From the NCBI GenBank assembly GCA_019187195.1, contig JABAQT010000025.1, forward strand, positions 1 through 53,551: a stretch of DNA of 53,551 bases, read 5' to 3'. The translations under genes and the position numbers were made by a program. Origin of the DNA: Bryobacteraceae bacterium (GTDB lineage: Bacteria > Acidobacteriota > Terriglobia > Bryobacterales > Bryobacteraceae). Numbering within the stretch: the stretch's first letter is position 1; the number at the start of each line of letters is the position of its first letter. Under the pieces are notes generated by a model. That model was given only the letters and a program-made list of their open reading frames with translations. It did not search any database and had not been told where the DNA came from. Positions 39,853-48,855 of the stretch are shown piece by piece.

Positions 39853-39886
39853 AACCCTCCGGCTTCCCACCCGGAGGGTTTTTTTT
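39853..39886 (+). terminator. Rho-independent terminator downstream of hutH
   Basis: AACCCTCCGG and CCGGAGGGTT form a perfect 10-bp stem with an 8-base loop, followed by an unbroken run of T. The 130 bases between the hutH stop and this stem contain a perfect palindrome CCACACGTGTGG (39731-39742) but no gene that I can recognise. Confidence 0.9.
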
Positions 39887-39924
39887 GCCGGGCGCGGCGG
39901 CACGCAAGCGGCACGCCAACTCCA

Positions 39925-39953
39925 TTGAGCCGTAGGGGTTTGTTTGCTATTCT
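39925..39953 (+). promoter_or_regulatory. Probable sigma-70 promoter for yebC-ruvC
   Basis: TTGAGC (39925-39930), a 17-base spacer, and TATTCT (39948-39953) match the housekeeping consensus at 4 and 4-5 positions. It sits between the hutH terminator and the yebC start and would begin transcription about 30 bases before the ATG at 39990. Confidence 0.6.
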
Positions 39954-39989
39954 GAATTGAACTTCCTACCGTAGGTTTTCGAGGTATTC

Positions 39990-40739
39990 ATGTCAGGCCA
40001 TTCCAAGTGGCATACGATCAAGCACAAGAAAGCCGCTATTGACGCCAAGCGCGGAAAAGTCTTTACGCGGCTGATCAAGGAAATCATGGTGGCCGCCCGC
40101 AACGGCGGCGGCGATCCTGATTCGAACGCCCGGTTGCGAACCGCCGTGCTGGCCGCCAAAGCAGTCAGCATGCCGGCCGACAACATCAAGCGCGCCATCA
40201 TGCGCGGAACGGGTGAGCTCGAAGGCGGGCAATTGGATGAGATTGTGTATGAGGGCTACGGCCCCGGCGGCGCCGCCGTATTGGTGAAGGTAGCGACGGA
40301 CAATCGCAATCGCACGGTTTCAGAGATTCGTCATCTGTTTTCGAAAAACGGCGGAAACCTCGGTGAGGCGGGCAGCGTGAACTGGATGTTCGAGCGGAAG
40401 AGCCAGATTCTCATCGAGATGGATAAGGCGGACGAAGACACCATGATGAATCTGGTGCTCGAGGCGGGCGCCGACGATCTCCGCAACGATGGAACAAATT
40501 GGGAGATTCTGACTTCGCCCGAAGCGCACTTCAGCATACTCGAAGCCATTCAGAAGAGCGGGTTCGAGCCGGTATCGGCGGAAATCGCAATGCTGCCGAA
40601 GACATTGATGAAACTCGAGGGCAAGCAGGCGCAGGCGATGCTGAAGATGACCGAAGCCCTGGAAGAGCACGACGATGTCCAGAACGTGTGGTCGAACTTC
40701 GACATCGACGAGAAGGAAATGGAAGCGCTGGCGAGCTAG
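39990..40739 (+). CDS. YebC/PmpR family DNA-binding regulatory protein
   Basis: A 249-residue protein opening with the family signature [23 protein letters not shown] and containing [21 protein letters not shown]. YebC-family proteins bind DNA as regulators, and recent work links them to translation of proline-rich stretches. Linkage with ruvC, as here (11-base gap), is widespread in bacteria and suggests a joint transcription unit. The start is preceded by GAGGT. Collagen-like and proline-rich products in this genome would be natural clients of a translation role, but that is speculation. Confidence 0.95.
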   Translation: MSGHSKWHTIKHKKAAIDAKRGKVFTRLIKEIMVAARNGGGDPDSNARLRTAVLAAKAVSMPADNIKRAIMRGTGELEGGQLDEIVYEGYGPGGAAVLVKVATDNRNRTVSEIRHLFSKNGGNLGEAGSVNWMFERKSQILIEMDKADEDTMMNLVLEAGADDLRNDGTNWEILTSPEAHFSILEAIQKSGFEPVSAEIAMLPKTLMKLEGKQAQAMLKMTEALEEHDDVQNVWSNFDIDEKEMEALAS

Positions 40740-40750
40740 GCTTCAACTTT

Positions 40751-41245
40751 ATGCGTGTCCTCGGGATCGACTGCGGGACGGAGCGCACCGGCTACGGGGT
40801 GGTCGACACGGATGGCCGCGATCACCGGCTTGTGGCCAGCGGAGTGATCCGTACCGATCCCAGGGAGCCATTGCGGTTGAGGCTGCTCGAGATCGGCAAG
40901 GGGCTCAGGCGCATTATCGGGGAGCATTGTCCGGATGAGGCCGCGGTCGAGGGGGTGTTCCACGCGCTGAACGTAAAGTCGGCGCTGACGCTGGCCCACG
41001 CGCGCGGGGTGGCGTTGTACGCGGTGGCGGAAGCGGGGCTGAAGTTGGGTGAGTACTCCCCGCTCGAGGTCAAGAGCAGCGTGGTAGGCTATGGCCGCGC
41101 GGAGAAAAAGCAGGTGCAGTTCATGGTGCAAAGCCTGTTGAAGCTTCCCGAACGGCTGGAATCGGAAGACGCTTCGGATGCCGTGGCCGTGGCGATTTGT
41201 CATGCCGCGCGAAGCGGCCGTCCCCGGCTTGGGGTTTGCCGATGA
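40751..41245 (+). CDS. ruvC: Crossover junction endodeoxyribonuclease RuvC
   Basis: Resolves Holliday junctions together with RuvAB. About 164 residues of RNase H-like fold, normal length. Catalytic acids are Asp7 ([13 protein letters not shown]), Glu67 (AAVEGVF), Asp140 and Asp143 ([16 protein letters not shown]). The ATG at 40751 is chosen because it opens the LGIDCG strand; in-frame sequence above it lies inside yebC. The stop overlaps the next start (ATGA), so translation is coupled. ruvA and ruvB are not in the window. Confidence 0.95.
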   Translation: MRVLGIDCGTERTGYGVVDTDGRDHRLVASGVIRTDPREPLRLRLLEIGKGLRRIIGEHCPDEAAVEGVFHALNVKSALTLAHARGVALYAVAEAGLKLGEYSPLEVKSSVVGYGRAEKKQVQFMVQSLLKLPERLESEDASDAVAVAICHAARSGRPRLGVCR

Positions 41246-41868
41246 GGATACTGGCGCTTCTGTTGGCGGCGGGACTGGCTTATGCGGCGGATCTGCCGAC
41301 AATTTTCTACTCCAAGAGTTTTCCGGGCTCCGCGCCCGCTTATGTAGAGATCACACTGGACAAGCACGGGCGCGCCGAATACCGCGAAGCGCCGAAGGAA
41401 GAGGACCCGCTGGTGTGCCAGTTGAGCGAAGCGGACGTGAAACAGATCTGGACGCTGGCGGAAAAGCTCAACTGGTTCAAGACTCCCCTCGAATCCGGGT
41501 TGCCGGTGGCAAAGATGGGGGAGAAGACTTTCCGCATGGATAACTCGCCGGACAAGGGTGAAGTGAAGTTCAACTACACCCTGGACGAGAACGGCCGGAT
41601 GATCCTCGACTGGTTCGAGAAGATGACGGAGAGCGCGCAGTACCGCATCATACTCGAGAAGGCGGTGCGCTTCGATAAGCTGGGGGTCAACAACGCGGTG
41701 CTGCGTCTGCAGGCCGCGATGGAACGGAACAGGCTGGTGGCTCCGGAGCAGTTTCTGCCGATGCTCGACCGTGTAGTGAAGAATGAGAGCTACCTGCACA
41801 TGGCGCGTGAAAGGGCGGCGGCGCTGGCGGAGATGATCCGCAACGGAAATAAGCCGAAAGCCGAGTAG
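41242..41868 (+). CDS. Hypothetical secreted protein
   Basis: 208 residues with a clear signal peptide ([19 protein letters not shown]). The body has a beta-rich start ([20 protein letters not shown]) and a helical C-terminal part. I do not recognise a family. It is translationally coupled to ruvC by an ATGA overlap and its stop codon is immediately followed by the TlpA-like gene, so it belongs to the same transcription unit. Functional link to the exported thioredoxin-like neighbour is possible. Confidence 0.75.
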   Translation: MRILALLLAAGLAYAADLPTIFYSKSFPGSAPAYVEITLDKHGRAEYREAPKEEDPLVCQLSEADVKQIWTLAEKLNWFKTPLESGLPVAKMGEKTFRMDNSPDKGEVKFNYTLDENGRMILDWFEKMTESAQYRIILEKAVRFDKLGVNNAVLRLQAAMERNRLVAPEQFLPMLDRVVKNESYLHMARERAAALAEMIRNGNKPKAE

Positions 41869-43143
41869 ATGAAGCTGAGAATTGTGGTACTGCTGTTTGC
41901 CGGGTTGACGGCGGCTTTCCCGCAGGAGAGGAACGCCAAGCCCAAGGATGCATCTTCGGCGGAAGAAGCGGATCTGCGGCAATGGGTGGGCGAAGCGGGA
42001 TCGAGCCCCACCGAGATGGTGCGAGCCCTCGAGAAGCATCTTGCCAAGTACCCGGACTCGAAGCGCCATGCCGAGGTGATTCGCGCCCTGGCGAAAGCTT
42101 CCGTCGAGATCCGGGACAATACGCGAATTCTGAAATACGGGGAGGAATACCTTAAGCAGAATCCCTCCGACCTCGTGGTGCTCGAACGCGTGACGCGGCT
42201 ATTGACCTCGCGCGGCGATAAGGAAAGCAGCGAGAAGGGCCTGCGCTACGCTGAATTGTTCACTAAGGGCATGCGGGATCTGGAGCGGCAGGAGCCTGAA
42301 GAGGGACGCATGACCGCGCAGATGCGCGAAGACCTGGACAGGGGAATCGCGCGCGGATACACGTTCCAGGCAAGGGCGAAAGGCCACCTCGGGCAGTTTG
42401 CGGAGGCCGAGGCGGCGGCTCGGGAGTCGTTCCGCATCTATCCCTCGGCCGAGCCGGCGCGGGAACTGGCGGTGTGGCTGCTGAAGCAGGGTAAGCAGGC
42501 CGAGGCGCTCCCGGCGCTCGCGGACGCCTTTGCGCTGCCCGACCAGCGGGTGACGGACGAGGAGCGGCTGCAAACCCGGCGTCAGATGGGCGAGTTGTAT
42601 CGCGGCATGCACGGCTCGGAGAAGGGGTTGGGCGACCTGATTCTGGCGGCGTATGACCGCGCGGTTACGGTGCAGGCCGCGCGCCGCGAGAGGCTCAAGG
42701 CGATTGACCCCAACGCCGGCGAGACCAACGCGATGAAGTACACCATCAGCGGAGTGGGCGGGGAGAAGCTGGACCTGGCCACGCTTCGCGGCAAGGTCGT
42801 GGTGCTCGATTTCTGGGCTACCTGGTGCGGGCCGTGCCGCACGCAATATCCGATGTACGAACGGGTCAAGGAGAGTTTCAAGAGCCGCGGCGATGTGGTG
42901 TTCCTCGGGATCAATACGGATCAGGACCGCGACCTGGTGAAGCCCTTCCTCAACGAGCAGAAATGGAACAAGGCTGTCTACTATGAAGACGGTCTTTCGA
43001 GCCTGCTGAAGGTCTCCTCCATCCCCACGACAATCATCTTCGACCGCAAGGGCGAGTTGTTCACGCGCATGAACGGCTTTGTGCCGGAGCGGTTCACGGA
43101 CATGCTGAAGGAGCGTATCCGGGAGGCCCTGGCGCAAGACTGA
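41869..43143 (+). CDS. Exported TlpA-like thioredoxin-fold protein with helical repeat N-terminus
   Basis: 424 residues. Signal peptide MKLRIVVLLFAGLTAAFPQ; residues about 40-280 are helical and TPR-like (ELAVWLLKQGKQAEALPALADAF); residues about 288-424 form a TlpA/ResA-type thioredoxin domain. The redox motif Trp319-Cys320-Gly-Pro-Cys323 sits in LDFWATWCGPCRTQYPMYERV, and the cis-Pro follows in VSSIPTTIIFDRKG. Expected to reduce or oxidise disulfides of exported proteins. The gene directly abuts its neighbours (start right after the previous stop, ATGATG-type junction into deoB). Confidence 0.87.
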   Translation: MKLRIVVLLFAGLTAAFPQERNAKPKDASSAEEADLRQWVGEAGSSPTEMVRALEKHLAKYPDSKRHAEVIRALAKASVEIRDNTRILKYGEEYLKQNPSDLVVLERVTRLLTSRGDKESSEKGLRYAELFTKGMRDLERQEPEEGRMTAQMREDLDRGIARGYTFQARAKGHLGQFAEAEAAARESFRIYPSAEPARELAVWLLKQGKQAEALPALADAFALPDQRVTDEERLQTRRQMGELYRGMHGSEKGLGDLILAAYDRAVTVQAARRERLKAIDPNAGETNAMKYTISGVGGEKLDLATLRGKVVVLDFWATWCGPCRTQYPMYERVKESFKSRGDVVFLGINTDQDRDLVKPFLNEQKWNKAVYYEDGLSSLLKVSSIPTTIIFDRKGELFTRMNGFVPERFTDMLKERIREALAQD

Positions 43144-44315
43144 TGCCCTACCGCCGGGTGATCTGGATCGTATTGGACAGCGTCGGCATCGGCGAGATGC
43201 CGGACGCGGCGGCCTATGGAGATACGGGCAGCGATACGCTCGGCAACATCGCCCGCGCGCGTCCGCTCCATCTTCCCCATCTTCGCGAGTTGGGGCTGGC
43301 GAATATCCGCCCGTTCGAGGGGCTGGAACCCGTTGCGCATCCGCGCGGCGCTTACGGCCGGTGCGCGCTGGCCTCACCGGGCAAGGACACTACCACCGGA
43401 CACTGGGAAATGGCGGGGATCCATCTCGAGAAGCCGTTTCCAGTCTATCCGAACGGCTTTCCGCCCGATGTGATGAAGGAGTTCGAGCGCCGGACCGGCC
43501 GCGGATCGCTGGGAAACGTGGCGGCTTCGGGAACCGAGATCATCCGGGAACTGGGCGAGGAACACATACGGACCGGGTCGCCGATTGTCTACACGTCGGC
43601 GGACAGCGTGTTTCAGATTGCCGCGCACGAAGAGGTGATCCCGCTTCCGGAGTTGTATCGGATCTGCGAGATAGCGCGGGAGATACTGCGGGGAAGGAAC
43701 GAAGTCGGACGCGTGATTGCGCGGCCTTTCGAGGGACAGCCGGGCGAATTCCGGCGTACGGCGAACCGGAAAGACTATGCGGTGCCGCCTCCGCGGGGGA
43801 TGCTGCTCGACCAACTCGCGGACCGCCGGGTTCCGGTTCATAGCGTGGGAAAGATTTTCGATGTTTTCCTCGGCCGCGGCATTGGGGAGTACGACAAGAC
43901 GAAGAATAACGCGGACGGGATGACGAAAACTCTCGAGGCTATGCGGGACACGAAGGAAGGCCTGATTTTCGTTAATCTCGTGGACTTCGACCAGAACTTC
44001 GGGCATCGCAACAATGTCGAGGGCTACGCGGCCGCGCTCGAGGAAGTGGACGCATGGGCGCCGCAACTGCGCGAGGCGATGGAGAGCGGGGACATGGGTA
44101 TCTTCACCGCGGATCACGGCTGCGACCCGACGACACCTTCGACAGACCACAGCCGCGAGTACGTGCCGCTGCTGGTGTTCGGGGAGCGTGTAGGGCAGGG
44201 AGTTGATCTGGGAACGCGGCCGACGCTATCGGATATCGGACAGACCGTGGCCGCGAATTTCGGGACGCGCATCGAAAACGGGACCAGCTTCCTGGACGCT
44301 CTCTTACCCGATTGA
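43143..44315 (+). CDS. deoB: Phosphopentomutase
   Basis: Interconverts ribose (or deoxyribose) 1- and 5-phosphates in nucleoside salvage. 390 residues of the alkaline-phosphatase superfamily. Metal and catalytic motifs are VLDSVGIGEMPDA (Asp11 region), SPGKDTTTGHWEMAG with the phospho-acceptor Thr, LVDFDQNFGHRNN, and TADHGCDPTTPSTDHSREYVPLL. Length is normal. The ATG overlaps the TlpA-like stop codon by one base. Confidence 0.96.
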   Translation: MPYRRVIWIVLDSVGIGEMPDAAAYGDTGSDTLGNIARARPLHLPHLRELGLANIRPFEGLEPVAHPRGAYGRCALASPGKDTTTGHWEMAGIHLEKPFPVYPNGFPPDVMKEFERRTGRGSLGNVAASGTEIIRELGEEHIRTGSPIVYTSADSVFQIAAHEEVIPLPELYRICEIAREILRGRNEVGRVIARPFEGQPGEFRRTANRKDYAVPPPRGMLLDQLADRRVPVHSVGKIFDVFLGRGIGEYDKTKNNADGMTKTLEAMRDTKEGLIFVNLVDFDQNFGHRNNVEGYAAALEEVDAWAPQLREAMESGDMGIFTADHGCDPTTPSTDHSREYVPLLVFGERVGQGVDLGTRPTLSDIGQTVAANFGTRIENGTSFLDALLPD

Positions 44316-44352
44316 CGCTCCTGGCGCGTCCCTTCCATTACATAATCAAATC

Positions 44353-44538
44353 GTGAGTCAGCCGTTATGGCCGAGGATCGCCGGACTCTGGTATTTCTGC
44401 ATAGCCTCGGGTTTCGTTCTGCTCGGCATCCGCGCGATGCTGGCCGGCGCTCCGGCGTGGACCGTCATCCTGCGCGGGGTCATCGCGGCCGGCTTCTTCG
44501 CGTTGGCTTTTCTGGAACGGCGGCAACGGAGACGCTGA
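44353..44538 (+). CDS. Small two-helix membrane protein
   Basis: 61 residues from a GTG at 44353: VSQPLWPRIAGLWYFC, then two hydrophobic segments (about 8-28 and 33-53) and a basic tail ERRQRRR. The charge pattern and clean hydrophobic helices argue for a real protein, but no family is recognised and the ribosome binding site is poor. It lies 37 bases after deoB. Confidence 0.45.
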   Translation: MSQPLWPRIAGLWYFCIASGFVLLGIRAMLAGAPAWTVILRGVIAAGFFALAFLERRQRRR

Positions 44539-44647
44539 AGGTTGACTTCCCCTGACAGTCTCCGTAGCATGACAAACGGGGCCCCTCCTGCCCGCGCCGT
44601 AATCGGGGCTCCCCGTCCAGCATCCAGGCCGGAAACTCCCTTCAAAC

Positions 44648-45571
44648 ATGACACTGCAAATTGACGGCATCGTACCCATCATCCCAACCCCATTCGAGGA
44701 AAACGAAGAGATTGCCTGGGAGGACCTCGACCGGCTGGTGGACTTCGCGGTCGCAAGCGGCGCCTGCGCCATCTGCCTCCCGGCCTACGCGAGCGAGTTT
44801 TATAAGCTCTCCGAAGAAGAGCGTCTTGGCGTGGTGCGGCGGGCGGCGGCGCGCGCGGCCGGACGCCTGCCCGTCATCGCCCAGGTGAACTACTCGTCTG
44901 TGAAGCTTGCCGTAATGGCGGCGGCCCGCGCCCGCGAAGCCGGAGCATCCGCGATATGCTCGGCCGCGCCCCGGCTGTTCCCCATGCCGGAATCCGACCT
45001 GCTTGCCTATTTCGGCGGGCTGCTCGAGTCGGTTCCGCTGCCTTTCGTGCTGCAGGACTTCAATCCCGGGGGGCCTTCGCTCAGCGTTTCGGCACTCGCG
45101 CGCCTGCACCGCGATCATCCTCATTTCCGTTACGTGAAACTGGAAGAGCCCCTGATGGGGGCGAAGGTGACCGCCATCCTGGAGGCGACGGAGGGAGGCC
45201 TCGGCGTACTGGAGGGCTGGGGCGGCATGTACACGCTGGAACTTGTCCCCGTGGGGATTGCCGGAGTGGCGCCGGGATTGGCGCTGACGGACCTTCTCGG
45301 CCGCGTTTTTCGCCTTGCCCGAGAGGGGCGCGGCGAACAGGCACGGCCGTTGTTCGAGGGGATCCTTCCACAGATTCTCTACAGTCTCCAGAACATGGAA
45401 CTCTTTCACTATGCCGAGAAGCAACTGTTAAAGGCGCGTGGCGTGCTGCGAAACACAACCGTGCGCAAGGCCGCCCTGACGCCCGGACCGCATGAGCGGG
45501 AACACATCGCGCGGCTCAACTCGCGCGTGCTCGAACTTGTTCGCACTTTGGAGGACTTTTCCCATGCCTGA
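44648..45571 (+). CDS. Dihydrodipicolinate synthase (DapA)/aldolase family protein
   Basis: 307 residues of the Schiff-base class I aldolase barrel. The opening GIVPIIPTPFEENEEIAWEDLDRLVDF and the lysine segment YVKLEEP (Lys164) are typical. The position of the catalytic Tyr in DapA (LYNVP) reads LQDFNP here, and the GGT/S pyruvate-binding motif near residue 45 is replaced by CLPAYASE, so this is not true DapA. Such relatives act as sugar-acid (keto-deoxy) aldolases or dehydratases. It is the first gene of a six-gene plus-strand cluster and overlaps the next by 8 bases. Confidence 0.85.
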   Translation: MTLQIDGIVPIIPTPFEENEEIAWEDLDRLVDFAVASGACAICLPAYASEFYKLSEEERLGVVRRAAARAAGRLPVIAQVNYSSVKLAVMAAARAREAGASAICSAAPRLFPMPESDLLAYFGGLLESVPLPFVLQDFNPGGPSLSVSALARLHRDHPHFRYVKLEEPLMGAKVTAILEATEGGLGVLEGWGGMYTLELVPVGIAGVAPGLALTDLLGRVFRLAREGRGEQARPLFEGILPQILYSLQNMELFHYAEKQLLKARGVLRNTTVRKAALTPGPHEREHIARLNSRVLELVRTLEDFSHA

Positions 45572-46562
45572 ACCCGTGGTTCCAAAACCGGAAAATCTGC
45601 CCGTCGGAGTGGCCGGCCTGGGCCTGATGGGAACCAGCATCACCGCGTGCCTGCTCGCGGCGGGACACCCCGTCACAGCGGTTGAATCGAAGGCGGAACG
45701 GCGAGCGACGGCCCGCCGCCGGCTCTCCGCGCTGCTTTCCGAAATGAGCCGCGAAGGATTGTTTCGCGGCCAGGCCGGCGACGCGCTCGGCCGCTTTCAG
45801 TCAAGCGGCGACGTCGCCTGTCTCGAGGGCTCCGGACTGGTGATCGAGGCCATTTACGAGAGCCTCGAGCAGAAACGCGAATTGCTGAAGAGCATCGAAG
45901 CGACGGTCAGTCCGAAAACGCCCATCGGGTGCAACACATCCGCCATTCCCATTTCGCTGCTGCAGCAGTCCGCCCGCAATCCGAAACGAATTCTGGGAAT
46001 TCACTGGGCCGAACCGGCGCACACCACCCGTTTTCTCGAGGTGATCTGCGGTAAGGAGACCTCGCAGGCGCTCGCCCGCCGCGTTGCCGCCCAGGCGCGC
46101 TACTGGGGCAAGGAGCCGACGCTGGTCCGCCGCGACATCCGGGGATTCATCACCAACCGATGCTTCTATGCGCTGTTGCGGGAGGCCCTCTATCTGGTCG
46201 ACCAGGGTTACGCCACGGTGGCCGATGTCGATCGATCCCTGCGCAACGATCTCGGCTACTGGATCACGTTCGCCGGCCCTTTCCGTTATCTGGACCTCAC
46301 CGGCATCCCCGCCTACGACGCCGTGGCCACGGATCTCTTCCCCGAACTGTCGAATGCGAAGGAGGTCCCCGCCCCTCTGCGGCGCCTCGCGAAAACAGGG
46401 GCCAGGGGGGTCGCGAACTCTCGAGGCTTCTATAAGTACGGTCCCGGCCAGGCGGAGCGGTGGGAGAAACTCTTTCTCGAATTCAGCTATCGCATTCGCG
46501 CCCTTGCCCAGGACTATCCGGAAGACGCCGGCGACCGGCCCAGGCGCAAGACGCGCTCGTGA
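45564..46562 (+). CDS. 3-hydroxyacyl-CoA dehydrogenase family protein
   Basis: 332 residues. N-terminal Rossmann domain with GVAGLGLMGTSITACLLAAGH, VIEAIYESLEQKRELLKSIE and NTSAIPISLLQQ, then the helical C-terminal domain with RRDIRGFITNRCFYALLREALYLVDQG. The usual GMHFFNP segment reads GIHWAEPAH. Relatives include L-gulonate 3-dehydrogenase and carnitine dehydrogenase, so it may oxidise a hydroxy acid rather than a CoA ester; no CoA-related gene is nearby. The ATG at 45564 has GGAGG about 9 bases upstream and overlaps the aldolase-like gene by 8 bases. Confidence 0.85.
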   Translation: MPEPVVPKPENLPVGVAGLGLMGTSITACLLAAGHPVTAVESKAERRATARRRLSALLSEMSREGLFRGQAGDALGRFQSSGDVACLEGSGLVIEAIYESLEQKRELLKSIEATVSPKTPIGCNTSAIPISLLQQSARNPKRILGIHWAEPAHTTRFLEVICGKETSQALARRVAAQARYWGKEPTLVRRDIRGFITNRCFYALLREALYLVDQGYATVADVDRSLRNDLGYWITFAGPFRYLDLTGIPAYDAVATDLFPELSNAKEVPAPLRRLAKTGARGVANSRGFYKYGPGQAERWEKLFLEFSYRIRALAQDYPEDAGDRPRRKTRS

Positions 46563-46605
46563 CCGTCGTCATACGCTCCCGGTTTACAATTGAGTCGGGT
46601 TCAGG

Positions 46606-47718
46606 ATGACCACTCGACGAGATCTGCTCAAGGCCGCCGCGGCTTCCTCGCCCCTGATGGGTGCGCGAAAGACTCCCGAACCAGACCATATCAAGGCATT
46701 CTGCATCGACTTCAACTGGCACGGCCAGGAAGGCAGGGCTCCGTGGATCAACTCATTCGCCAAGCCGGGCCACTGGGCCGGGGCCGATCCCCATGCGCAC
46801 GTGGAATGGTATTCCGCGCTGGGCGCCAATGTGATCCAGACTTTCGCCGTATCGTGCAACGGCTACGCCTGGTACAAAGGCGGCCCCGAGCCTTCGCAGC
46901 CCGGCCTGAAGCATGATTTCCTGCCGGAAATGATCCGGCTCGGCCACAAGAAGAACATGATGGTCATGGGGTATTTTTGCGCGGGGGCCAACACCAGATT
47001 CGGCCGGGAGCATCCGAACCTCAGTTACGGAACGCCGGATACTTTGCACATTCCGTTTACGGATGAGTACCTCGCCTTTCTCTCGCGCTCCATCTCGGGA
47101 GTGGTGAGGCGTACGGAGATGGATGGCTTCATGATTGACTGGATCTGGAATCCCAGCCCCGCCCTCCGAAAGAATGGCTGGATCGAAGCCGAGCAGCGAC
47201 TCTACACTCAACTTACCGGCAAGCCTTTTCCCGCTGGTGGACCACCGCCGGCCGATCTTCTCTCCTACGAACGCAAAGCCATCGAGCGCTGCTGGCGGGC
47301 CGTGAACAAAGCGGCCAGGGACGTGCGCCGCGACTGCATCGTCTGGTTATCCTGCAGCAATCTCTCGGCGCCCACCGTGAACGGGGCCGCCTGGTTGAAG
47401 GAAGCCGGCTGGGTGATGAACGAATCGCCGAACCGCGCCTATTTCGACGCGGCGCGTAAGGTGGTGGGACCGCGGACACGCATGCTGCAGTGTCTTGTGG
47501 GTTGGGTGCAGCATGACGCGGGGGCCTACCTGGCCGGCGCCGGAAGGGGAATTGATCTTTACGGGTTCGCCGAGCCTCGAGACGACTCGCTGCCGTTGCC
47601 GGTGGACGAATATCTCCAACGCGGTCCGGCCGGTTTCCCGGGTTCGGATCGAGTCTCGGCGAACGACCGGAATATCGCCGCGCTCGCACGCTTCTACCGG
47701 GGCATGGCGCCGCGATGA
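46606..47718 (+). CDS. Tat-exported TIM-barrel glycosidase-like protein
   Basis: 370 residues with a twin-arginine leader (MTTRRDLLKAAAASS). The body has the pattern of a TIM barrel related to alpha-fucosidase-like or other clan enzymes: GANVIQTFAVSCNGYAWY, MIRLGHKKNMMVMGYFCAG, MDGFMIDWIWNP (candidate acidic catalytic strand) and RDCIVWLSCSN. No firm family assignment is possible. Its last codons overlap the enolase-superfamily gene by 4 bases (ATGA), so the two are translationally coupled. Confidence 0.7.
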   Translation: MTTRRDLLKAAAASSPLMGARKTPEPDHIKAFCIDFNWHGQEGRAPWINSFAKPGHWAGADPHAHVEWYSALGANVIQTFAVSCNGYAWYKGGPEPSQPGLKHDFLPEMIRLGHKKNMMVMGYFCAGANTRFGREHPNLSYGTPDTLHIPFTDEYLAFLSRSISGVVRRTEMDGFMIDWIWNPSPALRKNGWIEAEQRLYTQLTGKPFPAGGPPPADLLSYERKAIERCWRAVNKAARDVRRDCIVWLSCSNLSAPTVNGAAWLKEAGWVMNESPNRAYFDAARKVVGPRTRMLQCLVGWVQHDAGAYLAGAGRGIDLYGFAEPRDDSLPLPVDEYLQRGPAGFPGSDRVSANDRNIAALARFYRGMAPR

Positions 47719-48824
47719 AGATTAGCGATATCCGCATTCGTGTGTGCCAGACGGATCACTCGATGATGGCCGATTCGGAGATGCGCGCCGGAGGAGCTTC
47801 GAGCTTTGACTTCCTGTTGGTCAGCATGACGACGGACGAAGGCATCGAGGGCCACTCGTTCGGATTTGCCGGCCGGGGCGCCCGCATGGCGGGCGAGATC
47901 GCGCGCCAGACGATGAAGCCGTTCTTCCCTGGCAAGGACCCGTTGGCGAGAGAGCGGCACTACCAGGAGTTCCGCACCTACGACCGCTGGTGGAATCACG
48001 TTCCGATTCATACTTACGGTCCGTTCCACATCTGCCTGTGGGATATCGCGGGCAAGGCCGCTGGCGTTCCGCTGTACCGCCTGCTCGGTGAATATCGCCA
48101 GAAGGTTCCTGTCTACGCGAGTTCTTTCGTGCTCGATGGACCCGAAGCTTACGCGCGGCAGGCGCTGGCCGTGAAGGAGCGCGGCTGGCACGGCTATACG
48201 GTGCACCCGCCGGGAGATTTCGATCTCGATCTGGAGATCTACCGGGTGTGCAGGGAAGCGGTGGGGTCCGGCTTCAAACTCATGGCGGACCCGGTTTGCG
48301 CCTACGGCCACCAACAGGCTTTACGCATGGGACGTCATCTCGAAAAGCTTGATTACTACTGGATAGAGGAGCCGCTTCACGATACGGACTTCCACGAACT
48401 GCGCAGGCTCGCCGCGGCGCTCGATATTCCCGTCCGCGGCACGGAAGTTCTGCCGGGAAACCACTACGCGATCGCGGAGTGCATCTCGGCGGGCGTCGTG
48501 GATATCGTTCGCAGCGATGTGTCCTCGAAGCACGGGGTCACGCCGGTGAGGAAGACCGCGCACCTCGCCGAATCATCCGGGATGAACTGCGAGCTACACA
48601 CCACGATCTATCATCCCCTGGAGATAATGAACCTGCACTGCTGCCGTGCCATGAGCAACTGCGAATGTTTTGAGCTGCTGTATCCCATGGAATATATGAA
48701 CTTCGGAATGCTCGCTCCGCTGAATATCGATGCGGAAGGATACGCACACGCGCCGGAGACCCCTGGCGCCGGCTTCGATCCCGACTGGGACTTCATCGAG
48801 AACGCGACAGTGGAGCAGTTCTAA
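47715..48824 (+). CDS. Mandelate racemase/muconate lactonizing enzyme family protein
   Basis: 369 residues of the enolase superfamily, most likely a sugar-acid dehydratase. Metal ligands are Asp192 (LMADPV), Glu218 (WIEEPL) and Glu244 (RGTEVL); a barrel-end His295 (ELHTTI) could be a general base. The KxK base motif of many members is replaced by Thr-Val-His164 (GYTVHP). The capping domain precedes residue 125. Substrate unknown; it is preceded by an aldolase-like gene and a dehydrogenase gene, a typical set for sugar-acid degradation. Confidence 0.88.
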   Translation: MKISDIRIRVCQTDHSMMADSEMRAGGASSFDFLLVSMTTDEGIEGHSFGFAGRGARMAGEIARQTMKPFFPGKDPLARERHYQEFRTYDRWWNHVPIHTYGPFHICLWDIAGKAAGVPLYRLLGEYRQKVPVYASSFVLDGPEAYARQALAVKERGWHGYTVHPPGDFDLDLEIYRVCREAVGSGFKLMADPVCAYGHQQALRMGRHLEKLDYYWIEEPLHDTDFHELRRLAAALDIPVRGTEVLPGNHYAIAECISAGVVDIVRSDVSSKHGVTPVRKTAHLAESSGMNCELHTTIYHPLEIMNLHCCRAMSNCECFELLYPMEYMNFGMLAPLNIDAEGYAHAPETPGAGFDPDWDFIENATVEQF

Positions 48825-48855
48825 CGTCCGCCGTGAAGCCCGAAAGGACTTGTCC

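Noticed and set aside
39723..39890. Candidate tmRNA or other known structured RNA after hutH
   Set aside because: There is no tRNA-like end, no tag-peptide frame ending in an Ala-rich motif, and the length is too short; only the terminator stem is certain.
39715..39960. An 81-codon plus-strand frame downstream of hutH
   Set aside because: It runs straight through a strong rho-independent terminator and a probable promoter and has no recognisable features.
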